Source: Granulosicoccus sp947495035
GTDB taxonomy: Bacteria; Pseudomonadota; Gammaproteobacteria; Granulosicoccales; Granulosicoccaceae
Assembly: GCF_050589605.1 (NCBI RefSeq)
Contig: NZ_JBNGOO010000005.1
DNA length: 64,000 nt
Strand: one strand, 5' to 3'
Shown: one piece after another, positions 1-8,453 of the stretch
Layout: each line of letters opens with the position of its first letter
Position numbering within the stretch: position 1 is the first letter of the stretch
The notes under the pieces: model-generated
What the model was told of the DNA's origin: nothing
The model's input: the letters and a program-made list of their open reading frames with translations, nothing else
Databases searched by the model: none
Made by a program: the position numbers and the translations under genes

Positions 1-370
1 CTCCCATGGCAACGATGAAGAATCCGATGCCACTGGCCAGTCGTACCTTGAACGGAAACCGGACCAGCGCATAGGCGGCCATGCTACCGATCAGAGTGGC
101 AATCACGGATGCCGACAGACCGACGATGGTGGAAGCCCAGAACGTTGAAAAGAACCCTCCTCGCGCGCCACTGAACAGCTCCCTCCAGGCTTTGAGCGTG
201 GGCTGAAAATCGACGAAGGGGATGTAGGTCGGCCCGCCAACCACATCAACCGGAGATTTGAGCGAGGTAATGGCCACCCAGTAGAGTGGAAACAGGGTGA
301 ATACCAGCCAGATGAGGCAGGCGAACAGCACCCAGTAGCGTTTGCTGCCCTTCAGGTCCCTTACGCTCAT
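1..370 (-). CDS. CUT1-type sugar ABC transporter permease (MalG-like), 3' part cut by window edge
   Basis: Inner-membrane permease subunit of a carbohydrate ABC importer, partnering with the MalF-like permease encoded just upstream. The visible N-terminus (about 122 codons) reads MSVRDLKGSKRYWVLF, followed by a first membrane span, an 'FPLYWVAITSLKSP' segment typical of MalG-type permeases, and the start of the transmembrane core with a second span. The start ATG (370-368) overlaps the stop of the upstream permease gene as ATGA, so the two are translationally coupled. The rest, including the EAA loop, lies beyond the left edge, where the ATPase and binding protein may also be. Neighbouring deoC and kinase genes suggest a pentose, deoxyribose or nucleoside substrate; that is inference. 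Confidence 0.85.
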   Translation of the reverse strand, partial: MSVRDLKGSKRYWVLFACLIWLVFTLFPLYWVAITSLKSPVDVVGGPTYIPFVDFQPTLKAWRELFSGARGGFFSTFWASTIVGLSASVIATLIGSMAAYALVRFPFKVRLASGIGFFIVAMG

Positions 371-1242
371 TTGTACTTCTCCAGATGGGGCTTGAGTATC
401 GCCAGATACACCAGACTGATGATCAGAACCACCGCCAGAAACATGAACGACAGAGCCGAGGTATACCCCAGATTGAATTTCTTGAAGCCTTCCTGGTAGG
501 CATACAATGTCAGTGTTTCGGTGGATACACCAGGCCCACCTCCGGTCATGACGAAGACCGTGTCGATGATCTTGAAACTCTCCACGATCCGGATGAAATA
601 GACCGCTGCCGACATGGGCAGCATCAATGGAAAGGTAATACCCCAGAATTGCTGCCAGGCGCTGGCGTTCTCCAGCTCGGCTGCCTCATAGACATCTTCC
701 GGCAGACTCTGCAGCCCGGCCAGCAGCAGCAGGATCACCAGCGGTGTCCATTGCCAGATCTCCACCACGATCAGTGATCCCAGTGCCCACTTGGTTTCCG
801 TCAGGAACGGCAGATTGGAAAAACCGAAAAAGCTGGTCAGCTGATTCAGCGGTCCCATGGTCGGGTTCAGTATCTGTCGAGCAACCAGCGCTACCGCTAC
901 CGGTGCAACCAGCATGGGCAACAGGAAACTGACACGGAAGAAATCGGCGCCCGGCACACGCTTGACCAACGACAGCGCTATGGCAAAACCGATGACAAAC
1001 TGCAAGGTCACCGAGGTAAAGGCAATGAAACTTGTGGTGCTGACCACCTGCCAGAAACGATCGTCCACCATCAGATCGGCATAGTTTTCCAGTCCGACGA
1101 AACGCGCTGGTCTGGGTGGAATCAGCCGCAGACTCATGAAGCTGTTCGCAAGCGAATAGATCAACGGAAAAATGGCCATGACCAGCACGATCAGCACGGC
1201 TGGCCACAGGAAGAAATGCTTGACGGGATCTTCGCGAGTCAT
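367..1242 (-). CDS. CUT1-type sugar ABC transporter permease (MalF/UgpA-like)
   Basis: Integral membrane permease, 291 aa, of a carbohydrate ABC importer. A first span starts after MTREDPVKHFFLWPAVL, followed by about five more hydrophobic segments. The EAA loop that contacts the ATPase is visible as 'EAAELENASAWQQFW' with downstream 'ITFPLMLP'. I chose the ATG at 1242, which overlaps the kinase stop codon as TGATG; the open frame extends further upstream but that extension is Cys/Arg-rich and lies inside the kinase gene. It sits in an operon with deoC, aldehyde dehydrogenase and kinase genes, so it likely imports the sugar that those enzymes degrade. The substrate cannot be read from the sequence. 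Confidence 0.88.
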   Translation of the reverse strand: MTREDPVKHFFLWPAVLIVLVMAIFPLIYSLANSFMSLRLIPPRPARFVGLENYADLMVDDRFWQVVSTTSFIAFTSVTLQFVIGFAIALSLVKRVPGADFFRVSFLLPMLVAPVAVALVARQILNPTMGPLNQLTSFFGFSNLPFLTETKWALGSLIVVEIWQWTPLVILLLLAGLQSLPEDVYEAAELENASAWQQFWGITFPLMLPMSAAVYFIRIVESFKIIDTVFVMTGGGPGVSTETLTLYAYQEGFKKFNLGYTSALSFMFLAVVLIISLVYLAILKPHLEKYK

Positions 1243-2186
1243 CAGCTGACAGCACCTGCAACATGATCCAGCAAGGTCTGTACCTCCTGCCGGTCGGGCA
1301 TCGATGGCGCAGTACCACGCCGGGTGACGGAAACTCCTGCAGTAGCACAACCGAAGCGCACCGCCTCCAGCACCGCTTCTCCAGATGCCAGAGCCGCCGA
1401 GAAACCACCGACAAATGCATCTCCGGCACCACTGGTATCAATCACTGGCGCATTGCACATCGCGGGCACATGCGCATCGACTTCATCCGTGAGCACATAG
1501 ACCCCCTTCTCCCCCAGAGTGATCAGGGCGCCCCCGGCTCCACGCTTGCGTAACTCGACTGCGGCGGCTCTGGCCTCATCGATCGTGGTGACCGGGAAGC
1601 CGACAATGTCCCTTGTTTCAGTCTCATTGGGGATGATGAAATCGCACAGTGTCAGCATCTGCTCGGGGAATGGCTCGGCAGGCGCCGGATTGAACAACGT
1701 CGTGACACCCGCATTGCGAGCGATTTCCAGACCGCGCACAGCGGCCTCAACGGGTTGTTCGAGCTGCGTGACAAAGACTTTCGATGATTCGATGACACTG
1801 CGCCGTTGCTCGACATCCTGCGCCGTTATCGTGCCACCGGACCCCGGGTAGACGATGATGGCATTCTCCCCCGTGGTGTCATTGACGAAAATGAAAGCTG
1901 CGCCAGTCGGAAAATCCGCCATGATGTCCAGTTCGGGAATGACACCGACTTCACGATAGGTATCCAGTGCCAGCTTGCCGAAGGTGTCATCGCCAAGCTT
2001 GCTGATGAAGCGGGTGACGGCACCAGCACGAGCTGCGGCCACAGCCTGGTTCGAACCCTTGCCACCGGGTCCCATCGAGAAGCCGCTTCCCGTCAGCGTT
2101 TCGCCGATGCTCGGCATGCGGGAGGCCTGGTAGGCCGTGTCCGCGACAAAGATCCCCAGTACGGATACTCCCGTTTGCTCACGCAT
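1242..2186 (-). CDS. rbsK: Ribokinase-family (PfkB) sugar kinase, ribokinase or deoxyribokinase
   Basis: ATP-dependent sugar kinase of the PfkB superfamily, 314 aa, the usual ribokinase length. The N-terminal PfkB signature is clear (GPGGKGSNQAVAAARAG), as is the C-terminal one carrying the catalytic Asp and anion hole (DTSGAGDAFVGGF). 'NPAPAEP' and 'IIPNETE' are ribokinase hallmarks. A good ribosome site (AGAGGTGGGG) precedes the ATG at 2186. It lies between the aldehyde dehydrogenase gene and the transporter permease genes in a deoC operon. In that setting it may phosphorylate 2-deoxyribose (DeoK-like) to feed DeoC rather than ribose; that is inference from context, and motifs alone do not separate the two. 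Confidence 0.85.
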   Translation of the reverse strand: MREQTGVSVLGIFVADTAYQASRMPSIGETLTGSGFSMGPGGKGSNQAVAAARAGAVTRFISKLGDDTFGKLALDTYREVGVIPELDIMADFPTGAAFIFVNDTTGENAIIVYPGSGGTITAQDVEQRRSVIESSKVFVTQLEQPVEAAVRGLEIARNAGVTTLFNPAPAEPFPEQMLTLCDFIIPNETETRDIVGFPVTTIDEARAAAVELRKRGAGGALITLGEKGVYVLTDEVDAHVPAMCNAPVIDTSGAGDAFVGGFSAALASGEAVLEAVRFGCATAGVSVTRRGTAPSMPDRQEVQTLLDHVAGAVS

Positions 2187-2235
2187 TGCCCCACCTCTTG
2201 CTGATATCTGCCTTCAATGCCACTTGCACGGCTGT

Positions 2236-4608
2236 CTATTCTCCGTAGGGAACCCAGATATTCTTGATATCCGTTGCCCGGTTCAGAAACTCGTGGCCTT
2301 CTCCTACCCGAGGATCCAACCAGTCGATCTGTCTGTCGAATCCACTCCAGACTCTCTTCAGATTGCCTGCCGACTGTTCTTCGACCAGTCTGGTCATGGT
2401 CGGCCCACCGAAGGCCCACAGCGCATCCACATCGTTGTGCTTGCTCAGGGTATCCGCCAGTTCCAGCGCATTGCCCGTGACAATGTTGATCACCCCGGCT
2501 GGTACGTCCGAGGTTTCCAGTACCTGATAGAAATCCGTGGCGGACAAGGGAGCCGCTTCGCTGGGAACGACAACGCAACGATTACCCGTCGCCAGCAACG
2601 GTGCGACCAGGCTGATGAATCCCAGCAAGGGAGCTTCCGCCGGGCAGACGACACCAACCACGCCCTGCGCTTCCGGTAGCGCCAGCGTCACCCCCTTGAT
2701 GGGCGGCAGGTGTACGGCTCCTTCGAACTTGTCGGCCCAGGCGCCATAGCTGAACAACCTCGATATGCAGGCCTCCACTTCAGCCTGCGCCTGCTTGACC
2801 GTCACACCGGTCATGTCTCGAACACGGACGGCAAACTCCGCCTCGCGTATCGACAGGTTTTCCGCTAGGTAGTACAGGATCTGAGCTCGGTTGTGGGCAG
2901 TCTTGCTCGCCCAGCTGGCCGCCCCTCTCGCTGCCTCTACCGCGTTGCGGATATCCTTCCGGTTGCCTTCGCCCACCTCTCCCAGACATTCACCTTTCGG
3001 GGATACCACTGCTCGAGAGTAGTTTCCATCCGGTCGCGCCTGCCGACCACCGATGAACAGCTTCGCGGTTCTGTCCATGCCGAACGATGCCCCCTTGGCG
3101 GCAATGGCCATGCCTTCAGGATCGACACGTTTCGGCGCTTTCATCCAGACATCGGGCTTCAGGTAATCCAGGCAGCCTTCACGCCCACCCTCACGGCCGA
3201 AACCGCTTTCCTTGCGCCCGCCAAAGCCGACGCTGGCGTCCATTGCATTGGTCGTGTTGATCCAGACGATTCCCGCCTCCAGTGCGGCAGCCACTTCCAG
3301 TGACTGATTGACGGATTCACTCCAGACACTGGCAGCCAGACCGTAGCGCGTGTGATTGGCCAGCGCGATGGCTTCATCGAAAGTGCGGAATGTCATGGAC
3401 ACCACCACCGGACCGAAGATTTCCTCACATACCACGGATGAGGTCGGGTCGGCATTGCTGAGCAGTGTCGGCGGATAGAAACTGCCACCGGCCGGTATCT
3501 CGATGTCAGGCTGGAACAGCGTCGCTCCCGCCTCCACACCCTGCTGCACCATGGCTTCGACACGTTGCAACTGTACCGGGGCCACCAGTGAGCCCATATC
3601 GATACATTTGTCCAGCGACAGACCCAGGCGCAGATGCGACATGCGCAACCGCAATCGGGCATGAAAATCCTCGGCGACACCCTCTTGCACCAGAATCCGT
3701 GAGCCAGCGCAGCAGACCTGTCCCTGATTGAACCAGATGGCATCAACGACACCCTCGACGGCCGCATCCAGATCGGCATCTTCGAATACGATGAACGGTG
3801 AATTCCCGCCCAGCTCCAGGGTCAGCGACTTGCCACTGCCGGCCGTGGCTTTACGGATCCACTTGCCCACAGCCGTGGACCCGGTGAAGGCAATCTTGTC
3901 CACGTCGGCATGTTCGACCAGCAATGCACCGGTCTTACCGTCACCTGTCACGATGTTCAACACACCATCCGGTAAACCGGCAGAAGCTGCCAGTTCCGCA
4001 AACAGCAGCGCCGTCAGCGAGGTGTATTCAGCGGGCTTGAGCACCACCGTATTGCCCAGCGCCAGAGCCGGAGCTATTTTCCAGGCCATCATCAGGAAGG
4101 GAAAGTTCCACGGAATGATCTGGCCAACAACGCCAATGGCCGAATGAGTCGGAAACTCGCTGTCCTGAAGCTGCGCCCAGCCGGCATGATGGTAGAAGTG
4201 ACGAGCGGCCAGCGGGATGTCGATATCACGGGTTTCCCGGATGGGCTTGCCGTTGTCCAGTGCTTCCACCACGGCAATCAGGCGTGCATGTCGCTGGATG
4301 ATTCTTGCCAGCGCATAGAGAACCTTTGCTCGAGCATGCCCGGGTTGCGCCGCCCAGGCTGCCTGAGCAGCGCGTGCCGATTTCACTGCCGCATCGATAT
4401 CGCTCTGTTGAGCCGTCGATAGTCGTGCAAGTGTGGCACCCGTTGCCGGTTCGAAGGTCTCGAAGCTTTCATCGCCGACGCTAGTGAACTCACCATTGAT
4501 GAAATGACCGAAGCCATTCTGATGGGTCGCCAGCCATTGCCGCGCTTCCTTGTCGCTCTCGGGAGCTGGACCGTAGGACATGGTGTCAAAGTAGTTGGCT
4601 ACGTTCAC
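2236..4608 (-). CDS. Double-domain aldehyde dehydrogenase (ALDH16-like)
   Basis: NAD(P)-dependent aldehyde dehydrogenase, 790 aa, made of two ALDH units. The first (about 1-490) has the catalytic general base in LELGGNSPF (Glu265) and the nucleophile in FNQGQVCCAGSR (Cys299), plus the IPWNFP cofactor region. The second (about 510-790) aligns with the cofactor-binding half of an ALDH ('GVVGVVCPAEAPLLGF', 'VPAGVINIVTG') but ends before a catalytic Cys region, so it should be non-catalytic. This layout resembles the ALDH16 family as I know it. It lies five bases downstream of deoC; oxidation of acetaldehyde released by DeoC to acetate is the obvious role. The start ATG at 4608 fits the family N-terminus. 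Confidence 0.88.
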   Translation of the reverse strand: MNVANYFDTMSYGPAPESDKEARQWLATHQNGFGHFINGEFTSVGDESFETFEPATGATLARLSTAQQSDIDAAVKSARAAQAAWAAQPGHARAKVLYALARIIQRHARLIAVVEALDNGKPIRETRDIDIPLAARHFYHHAGWAQLQDSEFPTHSAIGVVGQIIPWNFPFLMMAWKIAPALALGNTVVLKPAEYTSLTALLFAELAASAGLPDGVLNIVTGDGKTGALLVEHADVDKIAFTGSTAVGKWIRKATAGSGKSLTLELGGNSPFIVFEDADLDAAVEGVVDAIWFNQGQVCCAGSRILVQEGVAEDFHARLRLRMSHLRLGLSLDKCIDMGSLVAPVQLQRVEAMVQQGVEAGATLFQPDIEIPAGGSFYPPTLLSNADPTSSVVCEEIFGPVVVSMTFRTFDEAIALANHTRYGLAASVWSESVNQSLEVAAALEAGIVWINTTNAMDASVGFGGRKESGFGREGGREGCLDYLKPDVWMKAPKRVDPEGMAIAAKGASFGMDRTAKLFIGGRQARPDGNYSRAVVSPKGECLGEVGEGNRKDIRNAVEAARGAASWASKTAHNRAQILYYLAENLSIREAEFAVRVRDMTGVTVKQAQAEVEACISRLFSYGAWADKFEGAVHLPPIKGVTLALPEAQGVVGVVCPAEAPLLGFISLVAPLLATGNRCVVVPSEAAPLSATDFYQVLETSDVPAGVINIVTGNALELADTLSKHNDVDALWAFGGPTMTRLVEEQSAGNLKRVWSGFDRQIDWLDPRVGEGHEFLNRATDIKNIWVPYGE

Positions 4609-4613
4609 GTGGG

Positions 4614-5633
4614 TTATCCGATCGGGTGGCGGTGATGAGCGCTATAAGCGCCCTCGACATGGTGTTCCAGTTGCCGCTCGATATCACCCAGCAGACTGGA
4701 TGCCCCGAAACGAAACAGTTCGGGTGTCAGCCAGGCATCGCCCAGCTCTTCCTTTACCAGCGCCAGATAGGACAGAGCATCCTTGGCCTTCGATACCCCA
4801 CCCGCCGGTTTATGGCCGACAGGAAATCCTGTCAGCGACTGGTACTGACGGATCATGCGCAACATGACCATCGTGACCGGCAGCGTGGCATTAACGGCTT
4901 CCTTGCCAGTGGATGTCTTGATGAAATCGGCACCCGCCATCATGCAAACCAGGCTGGCACGCGCGATATTGTTCAGTGTCTTGAGATCTCCGGTGGCCAG
5001 AATAGCCTTTACATGTGCCTCGCCACAGGCCTCACGGTAGTCCTTCATTTCGGCATACAAGGCCTGCCAGTTACCAGTCAGCACGTGTTCGCGTGTGATG
5101 ACGATATCGATCTCGCGGGCGCCGGCGGCCACGGATGCCTCGATTTCCTGCAGTTTCAGGTGGTGGGGAGACAGGCCGGCCGGGAACCCGGTTGATACCG
5201 CCGCCACCGGTATGCCACTACCCTGCAATGCACTGACCGCCACAGGCACGAAGCGGTGGTAGACACACACGGCGGCGGTCGTGATATGCCTCTGTTCCAT
5301 TCCCATGGCTCGCAGCAGATCCTGACGGACCGGATTGACTGCCTTGGCGCAAAGACGCCGCACACGCCCTTCCGTATCGTCACCGTTCAGCGTTGTCAGA
5401 TCCATGCAGCTGATGGCCTTGAGCAACCAGGCCGCCTGAGCGTCCTTCTTGATGGAGCGCCTGCCCGACAACGCACTGATGCGCCGGTCTGCGGCCGAGC
5501 GGTTGATGCGCACAGCTTCGACCAACCCCGAGTCCAACGGCATGCCTGTATTGCGTTGCACCGTCACGGCATGATCGTCGGAAGGTTCTGGCGCGGGGGC
5601 AACGATTTCGGCTTTTCTGGCGCTGTCACTCAT
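4614..5633 (-). CDS. deoC: Deoxyribose-phosphate aldolase
   Basis: Class I aldolase splitting 2-deoxyribose-5-phosphate into glyceraldehyde-3-phosphate and acetaldehyde in the cytoplasm. The Schiff-base lysine is in 'GADFIKTSTGK', and the preceding 'EIDIVITREHVLTG', 'VKAILATGDL' and 'GHKPAGGVS' segments are diagnostic. At 339 aa it belongs to the longer DeoC class rather than the ~260-aa E. coli type. I use the ATG at 5633 (MSDSARKAEI); the frame stays open to an ATG at 5687, which would add 18 residues, and neither start has a strong ribosome site. First gene of the operon deoC–ALDH–kinase–permeases, divergent from a DeoR-family regulator. Confidence 0.93.
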   Translation of the reverse strand: MSDSARKAEIVAPAPEPSDDHAVTVQRNTGMPLDSGLVEAVRINRSAADRRISALSGRRSIKKDAQAAWLLKAISCMDLTTLNGDDTEGRVRRLCAKAVNPVRQDLLRAMGMEQRHITTAAVCVYHRFVPVAVSALQGSGIPVAAVSTGFPAGLSPHHLKLQEIEASVAAGAREIDIVITREHVLTGNWQALYAEMKDYREACGEAHVKAILATGDLKTLNNIARASLVCMMAGADFIKTSTGKEAVNATLPVTMVMLRMIRQYQSLTGFPVGHKPAGGVSKAKDALSYLALVKEELGDAWLTPELFRFGASSLLGDIERQLEHHVEGAYSAHHRHPIG

Positions 5634-5710
5634 GACAGACGTCGCCTGGATACCAACATGAGAATAGGTCCTTTGAACTTTCCACATAAGAGTCGCCTAT
5701 TTTTGTCAGA

Positions 5711-5741
5711 ATGTAAACATTATTTGTTAGGTTTTTTACAT
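5711..5741. promoter_or_regulatory. AT-rich inverted repeat, candidate operator for the DeoR-family regulator
   Basis: The divergent deoC/deoR-like intergenic region is markedly AT-rich. It contains a perfect inverted repeat, ATGTAAA (5711-5717) and TTTACAT (5735-5741), separated by 17 bases. DeoR-family regulators usually bind such repeats next to their own gene and the divergent target operon. Binding by this regulator is inference. I could not assign clean -35/-10 boxes for either direction. Confidence 0.45.
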
Positions 5742-5822
5742 ATATTTTTGAAAGCACCTCCAGAAACAGGCATTATTGGTGGGGTTCTCCTCAACCCATC
5801 CGCTAACAGTCGGAGTCTCACA

Positions 5823-6560
5823 GTGGGCAATCGCAAGCAAAATCGCCTCTCCAGATTGCTGGACCTGATCACAACCCGGTCCAGTACGCACATTCGAGAT
5901 GCGGCAGAGATACTCGATGTCTCGGAGATGACCATCCGCCGTGATATCCGGGCCAATCCGGACAAGTTCGAATATCTGGGCGGTCATATCGTGCCGGCCA
6001 ATCAACTGTCCAACCGACGGCCCTACGACCTGGGGCTCGCCGCTGATCTGCACGAAAGCGAAAAGATCCGGGCTTGCGAGCAATGCCTGCCACATGCCAT
6101 CAACGCAGACATGATATTCGTCGATAGTGGTACAACTCTGGTACACCTGATGGACCTTCTGCCTCTGGAACTGGAGATTTCCGTTATCTGCTGTGCCATG
6201 AATGTTGCTGATCGAGCCGTCAGAAAACCCAACGTCAAACTGATCATGATCGGTGGTGAATATCATCCACCGACTACCTCCTTTCATGGCCTGGGCGCCG
6301 AGTCCATGTTCGATCGCCTCGGTATCAACACAGGCTTCTTCTCGGCCGCAGGCATCCATGGCGAACTGGGCGCTACCTGCACCCACTTCAACGAAATCCG
6401 TGTCAAACAGGCTGCAATGGCCAGCACCACTCGCAAGATTCTGGTGGCGGACAGCAGCAAGATCGGCAAGGTGCTGCCAGCCCGTTATGCGGCCCTGGAT
6501 GAGTTCGACCTGGTACTTACCGAACAGGGCCCCTTCGAATTCGATGCTACGGACAGCTGA
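5823..6560 (+). CDS. DeoR-family transcriptional regulator
   Basis: Sugar-responsive transcriptional regulator, 245 aa. The N-terminal DeoR helix-turn-helix is visible: 'IRDAAEILDVSEMTIRRDI' matches the family signature, including the recognition helix SEMTIRRD. The remainder is the DeoRC sugar-phosphate sensor domain: 'FVDSGTTLVHL' (phosphate loop), 'VKLIMIGGEYHP', 'ADSSKIGKV' and a final 'FDLVLTE'. The start is a GTG at 5823 preceded by GGAG seven bases upstream; the frame runs open well upstream, but that part would lie inside the divergent deoC. It very likely controls the deoC operon in response to a sugar phosphate such as deoxyribose-5-phosphate; the effector is inferred. Confidence 0.9.
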   Translation: MGNRKQNRLSRLLDLITTRSSTHIRDAAEILDVSEMTIRRDIRANPDKFEYLGGHIVPANQLSNRRPYDLGLAADLHESEKIRACEQCLPHAINADMIFVDSGTTLVHLMDLLPLELEISVICCAMNVADRAVRKPNVKLIMIGGEYHPPTTSFHGLGAESMFDRLGINTGFFSAAGIHGELGATCTHFNEIRVKQAAMASTTRKILVADSSKIGKVLPARYAALDEFDLVLTEQGPFEFDATDS

Positions 6561-6607
6561 ATCCACTCAAGTTCAAGCCTTGCGCGATTTGTTGTATTTC
6601 TAACATT

Positions 6608-6626
6608 TGTTGCATAGACTGCAACA
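6608..6626. promoter_or_regulatory. Short inverted repeat upstream of the ABM-domain gene
   Basis: A perfect 7-bp inverted repeat, TGTTGCA (6608-6614) and TGCAACA (6620-6626), with a 5-base spacer lies about 65 bases before the GTG at 6690. It could be an operator or a small hairpin after the regulator gene. There is no T-tract, so a simple terminator is less likely. The function is unknown. Confidence 0.3.
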
Positions 6627-6689
6627 GCGGTTTCCCACCGACGACGGGCCGCACAACCATTTCTGATCGAGCCACCGAGGACCGGAAAC

Positions 6690-7115
6690 GTGACCCAGCA
6701 GCAGACGACTGTACCCAGCGACAACAAGATCATGGCACTGGAAGCCTTTGAACATGTTCCCAACGAAAACGTTGCCCGTTACCTGGAACTCGGCCAGATC
6801 ATCGATGACCTGGTGCGTGAAAAGGAACCCGGCATGCTGGTGCACGCCCTGACACAATCCAGTCGCAACGAGATAGAAACCGTTTTTCGCTGGCTGGAAG
6901 TTTTCGAGGATTCCGCTGCCCTGGAAGCTCATCTGGGCAGCAATCATGTCGCCCATCATATCGAACAACTATCGAACGGCATTCTCACCGGCCAGATAGA
7001 TCTGGTCATCTACGCCGACTGGGATGAGGACACTCGTGCGTATTGGCAGGACCGGTTCTCGGCTGTCAACTTCAGCTATGCCGCGGTGGAATCGGGTTTC
7101 TACCGCCAGCGTTGA
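6690..7115 (+). CDS. Small ABM-domain protein (putative quinol-monooxygenase-like)
   Basis: A 141-aa cytoplasmic protein. The centre and C-terminal half resemble the antibiotic-biosynthesis-monooxygenase (ABM) dimeric alpha/beta barrel: 'VHALTQSSRNEIETVFRWL' then 'VFEDSAALEAHLGSNHVAHH', the familiar strand–helix pattern with an His-rich helix. The GTG at 6690 has GAGG nine bases upstream; an in-frame ATG at 6732 is an alternative and would still keep the domain. Its stop directly abuts the stop of the convergent sensor-kinase gene (7115/7116). Members range from real monooxygenases to proteins of unknown role, so no substrate is proposed. Confidence 0.65.
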   Translation: MTQQQTTVPSDNKIMALEAFEHVPNENVARYLELGQIIDDLVREKEPGMLVHALTQSSRNEIETVFRWLEVFEDSAALEAHLGSNHVAHHIEQLSNGILTGQIDLVIYADWDEDTRAYWQDRFSAVNFSYAAVESGFYRQR

Positions 7116-8453
7116 TCAATCAACTGCGGCTGCTGCCATGCCGGTGATCTCCGGCATGCCGAAACCGACCGTCACCCTGGCTCCCTGCAGATCGCTACTT
7201 CTGCCGAGTGACACGCTGGCACCCAGCCAGCGTACGATTCGCTCCACGATGGCCAGGCCAAGTCCATAGCCATGGACTGCCTGATCAGGCACATTCGGCA
7301 GACTCCCCTTCTGGAAGGGCTTGAACAGCCGTTCGACCTCCAGTTCGGGAAACCCGGGGCCGTCATCGTCGATCTGCAGCTTGACGCGTCCATCCTGCAC
7401 CGAGATGGACACCCGGATTCTGCTGCGTGCATATGCAACGGCATTCTGCATGAGGTTGTTGATCAGCATCAGGGTGTAGCGCTCATCGGCCATGACCGTT
7501 GGAACATCCCCGATCACCAGCGTCTCGACACGCATCGACGCATCAGGGCTTTGCGAGTCGATGGCTTGTTGAACGATGGGTAGCAGAGACACCGCACGAC
7601 GCGGCAGCTCATCCAGCCGCTGCTCCAGACGCGCAAATTCCAGCAGCACATTCACCAGCTGCTCCATACTGTCCAGATCCTTGCTGATTCTGGCCACATA
7701 GTCGCCTTGTCTGGCATCCAGTGAGGTTTCATCCAGTGCATCCACACCAAAGCGCAGACGTGCCAGAGGCGTTCGCAAATCATGGGAGACGGCACTGCTG
7801 AGCATCCGGTTATCCTCCATCAACACCTGGATTCGTTGCGCCATGGCGTTGAACTCGGACTCGATATCGTATAACTGACTGGCTGGACGGGTCTCGATTC
7901 GTTGCGACAGATCTCCCTGTCCTATGCATCTTGCAGCGGTGGCCAGCTTCTGCAGGCGCCGTATCAGCGGATACAACCAGACCAGCACCAACAGGATAAT
8001 GCAGCTGTAGAAGACAATGGTCAGTAGAAGACGCAAGGCTGTCCCCCCGGAGGATGGCTGCGGAACCGTCAGCACCAGAATGCGTTGCGACTTTGGCAGC
8101 AGGAAATGCAGGGCGACACCCCTTCGGGATTCAAGCATCACGACCTGACCGTCGGCCAGCTGCACTCCCAGCGGCTCGGGCAAGGCGATGCTGTCTCGGG
8201 CAATCAGGTAGGCATCGTAGGCCTCGTCCGACGCTGGCAAGACAGACTCGGCTGGCAGTGTCTCGATGCCATCGAGCCAGGTGACCATGCGATAGCCAAG
8301 CTGCTCGGCGATCTGCAAGTCGTCATCATCCCCATGATCCAGCCTGGCAAACAGTCGGTCCATTGCCCAGCCGGCACCGACAATCGCCACGATCACCACC
8401 AGCAGCAGTGACAGACTCAAACGTCGCATGGATGACTGTCGACCGTGGAACAT
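7116..8453 (-). CDS. Sensor histidine kinase, RstB-like
   Basis: Inner-membrane sensor kinase, 445 aa. Membrane spans lie at about 12-30 and 140-163, enclosing a periplasmic sensor of about 110 residues. A HAMP segment (163-215) follows, then the HisKA box 'AVSHDLRTPLARL' with the phosphorylated His224, an N box 'NNLMQNAVAYA', and glycine boxes 'DDDGPGFP' and 'GYGLGLAIVERI'. The ATG at 8453 overlaps the response-regulator stop as TGATG, which fixes the start; the open frame upstream is shadow. It is the last gene of a MipA–DUF3019–regulator–kinase operon. This resembles RstAB-linked operons of other Gammaproteobacteria; the stimulus is unknown. Confidence 0.9.
   Translation of the reverse strand: MFHGRQSSMRRLSLSLLLVVIVAIVGAGWAMDRLFARLDHGDDDDLQIAEQLGYRMVTWLDGIETLPAESVLPASDEAYDAYLIARDSIALPEPLGVQLADGQVVMLESRRGVALHFLLPKSQRILVLTVPQPSSGGTALRLLLTIVFYSCIILLVLVWLYPLIRRLQKLATAARCIGQGDLSQRIETRPASQLYDIESEFNAMAQRIQVLMEDNRMLSSAVSHDLRTPLARLRFGVDALDETSLDARQGDYVARISKDLDSMEQLVNVLLEFARLEQRLDELPRRAVSLLPIVQQAIDSQSPDASMRVETLVIGDVPTVMADERYTLMLINNLMQNAVAYARSRIRVSISVQDGRVKLQIDDDGPGFPELEVERLFKPFQKGSLPNVPDQAVHGYGLGLAIVERIVRWLGASVSLGRSSDLQGARVTVGFGMPEITGMAAAAVD

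Noticed and set aside
5736..6566. 276-codon minus-strand frame
   Set aside because: Antisense to the DeoR-family gene, whose helix-turn-helix is unambiguous.
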